DNA from: an uncultured Collinsella sp. | GTDB taxonomy: Bacteria > Actinomycetota > Coriobacteriia > Coriobacteriales > Coriobacteriaceae | NCBI GenBank assembly: GCA_900551365.1 | Contig: URVZ01000061.1 | Coordinates: 1-10,562, forward strand | Length of the DNA stretch: 10,562 bases | Reading direction: 5' to 3' | Shown here: positions 5,647 through 10,562 of the stretch, in pieces | Layout of the letters: each line of letters begins with the position of its first letter | How positions within the stretch are numbered: the stretch's first letter is position 1 | Notes under the pieces: generated by a model | What the model was told of the DNA's origin: nothing | Seen by the model: the letters and a program-made list of their open reading frames with translations, nothing else | Databases searched by the model: none | Program-made: the position numbers and the translations under genes

Positions 5647-5737
5647 AAGCGCTCAAGTTCGGTGTTCGGGGACGCCAACCGGTCCGCAATGCATGCAAGT
5701 CACAGCTCCGGCAACCGTTGAACGGGCAAAACCTACC

Positions 5738-5744
5738 GTTCACC
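5738..5744. promoter_or_regulatory. Half operator GTTCACC
   Basis: GTTCACC is exactly one half of the palindromic operator found at 5756-5771 and 5795-5808, but the matching left half is absent. It lies 12 bases upstream of the first full site and may be a weak auxiliary site or a chance match. Confidence 0.3.
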
Positions 5745-5755
5745 CCATGGTTGTT

Positions 5756-5771
5756 AGGTGAACGTTCACCT
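5756..5771. promoter_or_regulatory. Operator 1: AGGTGAACGTTCACCT
   Basis: A perfect 16-bp palindrome with a central CG, the usual architecture of LacI/GalR-family operators. TTCACC (5765-5770) within it could serve as the -35 element for a -10 TAGTAT at 5789-5794 (18-base spacer), so a bound repressor would block RNA polymerase. The adjacent lacI-family gene is the natural candidate for the binding protein. Confidence 0.85.
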
Positions 5772-5794
5772 TTTGAGTCGTAATGGATTAGTAT
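5765..5794 (+). promoter_or_regulatory. Probable promoter of the uxaCBA operon
   Basis: TTCACC (5765-5770), an 18-base spacer and TAGTAT (5789-5794) form a plausible sigma-70-type promoter. It is placed exactly so that operator 1 covers the -35 and operator 2 the expected start site near 5800. A start there leaves a leader of about 60 bases before the uxaC ATG. The hexamers are imperfect, so the assignment rests largely on the operator geometry. Confidence 0.5.
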
Positions 5795-5808
5795 GGTGAA
5801 CGTTCACC
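5795..5808. promoter_or_regulatory. Operator 2: GGTGAACGTTCACC
   Basis: This is a second perfect 14-bp copy of the same palindrome, with its centre 38 bp from that of operator 1. It begins immediately after the proposed -10 element and would overlap the transcription start. Two identical sites bracketing the promoter point to tight repression of uxaCBA, possibly with both sites held by one repressor assembly. Confidence 0.85.
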
Positions 5809-5861
5809 TAGAGGATGACGAGCGTATTGTGCGCCCGCTCCGCAAACAAAGGGGTTGTTTG

Positions 5862-7289
5862 ATGAAAAACTTCATGGACGATCAGGATTTCCTGCTGAGC
5901 ACCAAGACCGGCGAGGAGCTGTTCCACAACTTTGCCGAGGGCATGCCCATCGTCGACTACCACTGCCACATTTCTCCCAAGGAGATTTGGGAGGACAAGC
6001 GTTTCGAGAACATCACCGAGGTTTGGCTGGGCGGCGACCACTACAAGTGGCGCCTGATGCGTGCCAACGGCGTCGACGAGCGTTTTATCACTGGCGACGC
6101 CCCTGCTCGCGAGAAGTTCCAAAAGTGGGCCGAGACCCTGGGTCGCTGCGTCGGCAACCCCGTCTTTGAGTGGAGCCACCTGGAGCTTAAGCGCTACTTT
6201 GGCTACGAGGGCGTCCTCAACGGCAAGACTGCCCAGGAGGTTTGGGACCTTGCCAACGCCAAGCTCGCCGAGGCCAGTTTCACCTGCCGCAACCTGATCA
6301 AGCAGTCCAACGTCCGCATGATCTGCACTACTGACGACCCCGCCGACAGCTTTGAGTGGCACAAGAAGATTGCCGCCGACGACAGCTTTGACGTTCAGGT
6401 CGTTCCCGCCATGCGCCCCGATGCCGCTTTGCGCATCGAGCGCGGCCAGGAGTTTGCCGACTACTGCAAGCACCTCTCCGAGGTTGCCGGCGTTGAGGTC
6501 AGCGACTTTGAGGGCATGAAGGCTGCCATTTCCAAGCGCTACGACGTTGCTCACGAGCTGGGCTGCCGCGCATCCGACCACGCACTCGACTACGTTATGT
6601 ACGTCCCGGCTACCGCCGACGAGATCGAGGCTATCTTTGCCAAGGGTCTGGCTGCCGAGCCGCTTACCGAGGAAGAGGTCCTCAAGTACAAGACTGCCTT
6701 TATGCAGTTTGTCGCTGGCGAGTATGTCCGTCTGGGCTGGGCCATGCAGCTGCACTTTGGCTGCAAGCGCGACAACAATCGCGCCATGTTTGCCAAGCTC
6801 GGTCCCGATACCGGCTACGACTGCATCTCCAACTACACGCCGTCCGACCAGCTCGCCGATTTCCTCAACTCCATTCAGGAGACTTGCGGCCTGCCCAAGA
6901 CCATCCTGTACAGTCTGAACCCCATCGACAACACCATGATCGATACCGTGATGGGCTGCTTCCAGGAGGCTCCGACTGCCGGTAAGATCCAGAACGGCTC
7001 CGCCTGGTGGTTCAACGACAACGAGGTCGGTATGCGCGAGCAGCTCACGGCTCTGGCTAACGAGGGCGTGCTGGGCAACTTTGTGGGCATGCTTACCGAT
7101 TCCCGCTCCTTCCTGTCCTATCCGCGCCACGAGTACTTCCGTCGCGTGCTGTGCAGCGTGATCGGCGAGTGGGTCGAGCAGGGCAAGTACCCGGCCGACA
7201 TGGAGCTACTGGGCGAGGTTGTACGCGACATCAGCTACAACAATGCGGTCCGCTACTTTGGCTTTGACCTGGACACCGTCGAGGCCTAA
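5862..7289 (+). CDS. uxaC: Uronate (glucuronate/galacturonate) isomerase, 475 aa
   Basis: This cytosolic enzyme interconverts D-galacturonate and D-tagaturonate, and D-glucuronate and D-fructuronate (EC 5.3.1.12), the first step of hexuronate breakdown. The N-terminal stretch MKNFMDDQDFLL and then IVDYHCHISPKEI closely follow E. coli UxaC. His34 and His36 form the metal-site HxH of this amidohydrolase-like family. Further family blocks are GGDHYKWRLMRANGV, CTTDDPADS (155-163), LHFGCKRDNN and SLNPIDN. The length is close to E. coli (470). The start at 5862 is chosen because AAAGGGG (5848-5854) precedes it and it aligns with known N-termini. An in-frame ATG at 5793 would place translation inside operator 2 and add 23 unmatched residues. 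It is the first gene of uxaC-uxaB-uxaA. Confidence 0.97.
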   Translation: MKNFMDDQDFLLSTKTGEELFHNFAEGMPIVDYHCHISPKEIWEDKRFENITEVWLGGDHYKWRLMRANGVDERFITGDAPAREKFQKWAETLGRCVGNPVFEWSHLELKRYFGYEGVLNGKTAQEVWDLANAKLAEASFTCRNLIKQSNVRMICTTDDPADSFEWHKKIAADDSFDVQVVPAMRPDAALRIERGQEFADYCKHLSEVAGVEVSDFEGMKAAISKRYDVAHELGCRASDHALDYVMYVPATADEIEAIFAKGLAAEPLTEEEVLKYKTAFMQFVAGEYVRLGWAMQLHFGCKRDNNRAMFAKLGPDTGYDCISNYTPSDQLADFLNSIQETCGLPKTILYSLNPIDNTMIDTVMGCFQEAPTAGKIQNGSAWWFNDNEVGMREQLTALANEGVLGNFVGMLTDSRSFLSYPRHEYFRRVLCSVIGEWVEQGKYPADMELLGEVVRDISYNNAVRYFGFDLDTVEA

Positions 7290-7314
7290 GCCCGCATCAA
7301 ATCACATCGAACTC

Positions 7315-7350
7315 GGGAGCGCCGTTGCCACACGCGGCGCCCCTGTTTTG
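7315..7350 (+). other. Hairpin between uxaC and uxaB (possible attenuator or stabiliser)
   Basis: GGG, a bulged A and GCGCCG (7315-7324) pair with CGGCGC and CCC (7335-7343) around a 10-base loop, followed by TGTTTTG. The stem is strong, but the T run is interrupted. It may terminate part of the transcripts or protect the uxaC 3' end, while still letting polymerase reach uxaB. Confidence 0.5.
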
Positions 7351-7385
7351 CTTGCACGCTAACAGCTATCTAAGGAGAGACACAG

Positions 7386-8900
7386 ATGGAGAACATCAGC
7401 TACGATGCGCTCGAGAAGATCGGCTACAAGGGCTATTTGCTGCCCAAGGATGCTCCCGAGAAGGTTCTGCAGTTTGGCGAGGGCAATTTCCTGCGCGCCT
7501 TCGTCGACCGTTTCTTTGACATGGGCAACGAGGCCACCGGCTGGAACGGCAAGGTCGTCATGGTGCAGCCCATCAGCGGTGCCTTTGGCTTTGCCGACGG
7601 TATCAATGCCCAGGACGACCTGTACACCGTGCTGGTGCGCGGCAAGGAGAACGGCAACACGGTTGACGAGTCACGCGTGATCAGCGCCTGTAGCCGCTGC
7701 CTTAACCCGTATCGTGAGGACGACTATCGCGCCATGATGGAGGTCGCCGTCTCCGACGACCTAGAGATCATCGTCTCCAACACCACCGAGGCCGGTATCG
7801 CCTATGACCCGTCCTGCAAGGCCGACGACATGCCACCTGCGAGCTTCCCCGCCAAGCTTGCCCAGGTGCTCCACACCCGCTGGGCTGCCGGTAAGCCGGG
7901 CGTCATCGTCCTCGCCTGCGAGCTCATCGATCACAACGGCGAGGAGTTGCTGCGCATCATGAACCGGTATGTGAGCGACTGGGGCTGGGAGGACGAGTTT
8001 GCGCAGTGGATGGCTAACGACTGCACCGTCTGCACCACGCTCGTCGACACCATCGTCCCCGGCCGCATCCGCGATCCTAAGGAGGCCGCGGCGGTTGCCG
8101 AGCGTCTGGGCTACGAGGATCCCTTCCTGGCCGTGCGCGAGCCCTTCCAGATGTGGGGCATCCAGGGCGACGAGTCGCTTGCCGAGAAGCTTCCCTTTGT
8201 GAAGGCTGGTCTTCCGGGTGTCTTTGTGACTCCCGACGTCACCCCGTACAAGAAGCGCAAGGTCCGCATCCTCAACGGTGCCCATACCGCCTTTGTCCCG
8301 GGTTCCTGGGTTGCCGGCTTTGACATCGTGCGCGATTGCATGCACGACGAGACCGTCCGCGGCTTCATGAACACCATGCTCTACGACGAGGTCATCCCGA
8401 CGCTTGCCGCCGACCTGGATGTCGAGGACTGCAAGGCCTTTGCCGCCGCCGTCGAGAACCGCTTTGACAACCCGTTTATCGACCACGCGCTGCTCTCCAT
8501 TTGCCTCAACTCCACGGCCAAGTGGCGCGCTCGCGATCTGCCCACGCTCAAGGACTATGTTGCCGAGACCGGCAGCCTTCCCAAGTGCCTGGCCACGAGC
8601 CTCGCTACGCTCATCGCCTTCTACACGCAGGAGCTTGTGTCCCGCGAGGGCGATGGCCTGCACTTGCGCCGTGCCGACGGCACCGAGTACACCGCTCAGG
8701 ACGATGCCTTCGTGCTCGACTTTTACGCCGCTCACGCTGGCGCCGATGATGCCGAGCTGGTGCATGACGTGCTCACCAACGAGCAGATGTGGGGCGAGGA
8801 CCTTACGCAGATCGCCGGTCTTGAGGAGTTCGTCGTCAGCACACTCGCCGTCGTGCGTGCCGAGGGCGCCAAGCAGGCCTTCGCCAACGCTCAGGCGTAA
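7386..8900 (+). CDS. uxaB: Tagaturonate reductase (altronate oxidoreductase), 504 aa
   Basis: This NAD-dependent cytosolic enzyme reduces D-tagaturonate to D-altronate (EC 1.1.1.58), the second step of galacturonate use. It belongs to the mannitol dehydrogenase family. The N-terminal nucleotide-binding segment is QFGEGNFLRAFVDRFFD (from residue 29), and the catalytic block KVRILNGAHT supplies Lys292, Asn297 and His300 with the family spacing. NTTEAGI matches the conserved region after the Rossmann domain. It is a little longer than E. coli UxaB (483). AAGGAGAG (7372-7379) lies six bases before the ATG. Fructuronate reductase (UxuB) is a related alternative, but adjacency to an altronate dehydratase gene favours UxaB. 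Confidence 0.93.
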   Translation: MENISYDALEKIGYKGYLLPKDAPEKVLQFGEGNFLRAFVDRFFDMGNEATGWNGKVVMVQPISGAFGFADGINAQDDLYTVLVRGKENGNTVDESRVISACSRCLNPYREDDYRAMMEVAVSDDLEIIVSNTTEAGIAYDPSCKADDMPPASFPAKLAQVLHTRWAAGKPGVIVLACELIDHNGEELLRIMNRYVSDWGWEDEFAQWMANDCTVCTTLVDTIVPGRIRDPKEAAAVAERLGYEDPFLAVREPFQMWGIQGDESLAEKLPFVKAGLPGVFVTPDVTPYKKRKVRILNGAHTAFVPGSWVAGFDIVRDCMHDETVRGFMNTMLYDEVIPTLAADLDVEDCKAFAAAVENRFDNPFIDHALLSICLNSTAKWRARDLPTLKDYVAETGSLPKCLATSLATLIAFYTQELVSREGDGLHLRRADGTEYTAQDDAFVLDFYAAHAGADDAELVHDVLTNEQMWGEDLTQIAGLEEFVVSTLAVVRAEGAKQAFANAQA

Positions 8901-8906
8901 ATTCCC

Positions 8907-8936
8907 GGTGCGGGCGCCAGACGGCTTGCCCGCGCC
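8907..8936 (+). other. Hairpin between uxaB and uxaA without a T run
   Basis: GGTGCGGGC (8907-8915) pairs with GCCCGCGCC (8928-8936) with one wobble, and an inner GCC/GGC pairing can extend it. No T run follows, so it is unlikely to terminate transcription. An RNA-processing or stabilising role is possible. Confidence 0.45.
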
Positions 8937-8975
8937 TCGACTTCTGCTCAACCTGTAGGGTTAGGACCATTTGTA

Positions 8976-10460
8976 ATGAACACTATCCAGATCAATCCGG
9001 CCGATAACGTGATCGTCGCGCTGTCGCCGCTTGCCAAGGGTGCCGCCGTAACGGTTCCCGGCGCGGGTGAGGTCGTTGCCGTGGAGGATATCCCGCAGGG
9101 CCACAAGATGGCCGTGCGCTCCATTGCGGCTGGCGAGGACGTTATCAAATACGGTCTTCCTATCGGCCACGTGACGGAGGACATCCAGCCCGGCCAGTGG
9201 CTGCACACGCATAACGTCAAGACCAACCTTTCGGGCGAGGTCGAGTACGCATACAACCCGACGCATCCGGTTGTTGAGCCGGTTGAGCCCGAGACCTTTA
9301 TGGGCTTCCGTCGCGCCGACGGTCGCGCCGCCACGCGCAACGAGCTGTGGATTATCCCTACGGTCGGCTGCGTCAACGAGGTCGCGCGCGCCATGTGCGA
9401 GCAGGCTCAGGATTTGGTCGAGGGTTCGCTGGAGGGCGTTTACTACTTCCCGCATCCCTTTGGCTGCTCCCAGACCGGCGCCGACCACGCCCAGACACGC
9501 CGTCTGCTGGTGGCGCTATCGCGTCACGCAAACGCTGCGGGCGTGCTGTTCCTGTCGCTCGGCTGCGAGAACTGCACGCATCAGCAGGTGCTCGACGAGC
9601 TGGGCGAGTACGATCACGAGCGCGTTCGCTTCCTTACCTGCCAAGATGTTGCCGACGAGCAGGTCGAAGGCCACAAGATTCTGTCTGAGCTGGCCGACCT
9701 GGCCAAGCAGGCCAAGCGTGAGCCCATTCCAGCCTCCGAGCTGGTCATTGGCCTTAAGTGCGGTGGCTCTGACGGTCTTTCGGGCATTACCGCCAACCCC
9801 ACGATCGGTCGCGTGAGCGATATGCTCGTCGCCCGCGGCGGCACGTCGGTGCTTACCGAGGTGCCCGAGATGTTTGGCGCGGAGAGCATCCTGCTTGACC
9901 GTTGCGAGAACGAGCAGGTCTTTAACGCTGCCTCCGACATGCTCAATGGCTTTAAGGACTACTTTATTAGCCATGGCGAGGTGGTCTACGAGAACCCGAG
10001 TCCCGGTAACAAGGACGGCGGTATTACCACGCTCGAGGACAAGAGTTGCGGCTGCGTGCAGAAGGGTGGCTCTGCACCCATCGTCGACGTGCTGCCGTAT
10101 GCCGGCCAGGCAACTAAACACGGCCTGAACATGCTGTGCGGTCCGGGCAACGACATGGTATCCACCACGGCGTTGACGGCTGCCGGCTGCCACGTGATTC
10201 TGTTCTCGACCGGCCGCGGCACACCGTTTGGCGCGCCGGCGCCTACGCTCAAAGTGTTCACCAACCAGCGTTTGTGCGACCACAAGGCCAATTGGATGGA
10301 CTTTAACGCCGGCGTGATTGCCACGGGTGAGCGCACGCTCGACGAGGCCGCCCGCGATTTGTACCAGCTGGTGCTACAGACGGCGAGCGGTAAGCTCACG
10401 AGTGCCGAGCGCCGTGGCTGTCACGAGATCAGTATCTGGAAGGACGGCGTCTGCTTGTAG
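8976..10460 (+). CDS. uxaA: Altronate dehydratase, 494 aa
   Basis: This enzyme dehydrates D-altronate to 2-keto-3-deoxy-D-gluconate (EC 4.2.1.7), the third step of galacturonate breakdown; E. coli UxaA requires Fe2+. It has the UxaA/GarD two-part layout. An N-terminal SAF-like domain (about 10-90) carries LHTHNVKT with His77 and His79. The larger C-terminal domain contains FGCSQTG (Cys164), GCENCTH (Cys197, Cys200), KCGGSDGLSG (Cys262) and KSCGCVQKGG (Cys358, Cys360), plus the closing FSTGRGTPFGAPAPTLK segment. The length equals that of E. coli UxaA (495). TTAGGA (8961-8966) lies nine bases before the ATG. It completes the uxaCBA operon. The 102 bases after its stop show no complete terminator; one may lie beyond the window. 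Confidence 0.96.
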   Translation: MNTIQINPADNVIVALSPLAKGAAVTVPGAGEVVAVEDIPQGHKMAVRSIAAGEDVIKYGLPIGHVTEDIQPGQWLHTHNVKTNLSGEVEYAYNPTHPVVEPVEPETFMGFRRADGRAATRNELWIIPTVGCVNEVARAMCEQAQDLVEGSLEGVYYFPHPFGCSQTGADHAQTRRLLVALSRHANAAGVLFLSLGCENCTHQQVLDELGEYDHERVRFLTCQDVADEQVEGHKILSELADLAKQAKREPIPASELVIGLKCGGSDGLSGITANPTIGRVSDMLVARGGTSVLTEVPEMFGAESILLDRCENEQVFNAASDMLNGFKDYFISHGEVVYENPSPGNKDGGITTLEDKSCGCVQKGGSAPIVDVLPYAGQATKHGLNMLCGPGNDMVSTTALTAAGCHVILFSTGRGTPFGAPAPTLKVFTNQRLCDHKANWMDFNAGVIATGERTLDEAARDLYQLVLQTASGKLTSAERRGCHEISIWKDGVCL

Positions 10461-10562
10461 CGGCAAGTGCGCCCAAGTATAGCGCGATGTCATCGGCCCC
10501 GTCGGAAGTGTGAACCGCGCCCCAAATCTTGGACGCCCTAAATAGCGACTAGGCCGCAAGGG

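Noticed and set aside
5715..5725. CCGTT-G-AACGG dyad as another operator
   Set aside because: It is only 5 bp per arm and does not match the GGTGAACGTTCACC sequence, so chance is a sufficient explanation.
5808..7130. Long - strand open frame opposite uxaC (440 codons)
   Set aside because: It is a shadow of the GC-rich coding strand: its composition is low-complexity Val/Leu/Gly/Ala and no family motif appears. The + strand frame is an unmistakable UxaC.
5793..7289. An upstream start (5793) for uxaC
   Set aside because: This ATG abuts operator 2, lies at or before the expected transcription start and has no good ribosome site. The start at 5862 has AAAGGGG and matches known UxaC N-termini.
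7761..8951. Long - strand open frame opposite uxaB (396 codons)
   Set aside because: It has the same shadow composition, no ribosome site of note, and is fully covered by a clear mannitol-dehydrogenase-family gene.
10461..10562. A terminator or start of a next gene after uxaA
   Set aside because: No complete stem with a T run and no start codon with a ribosome site could be identified in these 102 bases.

Overview
The window looks like chromosome from a high-GC Gram-positive gut anaerobe. It most resembles Collinsella or a relative in the Coriobacteriia; this is inferred from GC-rich coding sequence with strong GGAGG-type ribosome sites, the double-feoA/feoB layout and the compact gut-type sugar-acid genes. 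No rRNA or marker gene is present to prove it. All recognisable genes lie on the + strand, and no tRNA, rRNA, CRISPR array, IS element or prophage gene was seen.

Layout. (1) Positions 1-53 hold the tail of an unidentified gene, followed by a clear terminator. (2) Positions 128-321 are a non-coding array of seven copies of a 15-bp motif in strictly alternating orientation. (3) Positions 409-702 carry a monocistronic HPr-like phosphocarrier with its own terminator; it keeps the His15 motif but has Asp where Ser46 normally sits. (4) Positions 750-3863 are a ferrous-iron uptake locus, feoA-feoA-feoB, with inverted repeats before the first feoA and before feoB, ending in a terminator. (5) Positions 3977-4225 carry a small Cys-rich FeoB-associated membrane protein as a separate unit. 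(6) Positions 4322-5401 encode a LacI-family regulator, followed by a 460-base non-coding stretch. That stretch holds a strong terminator nested inside a long inverted repeat and two GGTGAACGTTCACC operators. (7) Positions 5862-10460 are a uxaC-uxaB-uxaA operon.

How the genes work together. The Feo proteins import Fe2+: FeoB is the GTP-driven membrane permease, the FeoA proteins are small cytosolic SH3-like partners, and the Cys-rich protein probably acts at the membrane beside FeoB. UxaC isomerises galacturonate to tagaturonate (or glucuronate to fructuronate), UxaB reduces tagaturonate to altronate, and UxaA dehydrates altronate to 2-keto-3-deoxygluconate. The LacI-family protein is the obvious candidate to bind the twin palindromes at the uxaC promoter. 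KDG kinase, KDPG aldolase, transporter and uxuAB genes are not in the window.

The least explained parts are non-coding: the alternating motif array near 128-321, and a family of ~53-bp repeats (two copies inverted around the lacI terminator, one diverged copy before lacI).
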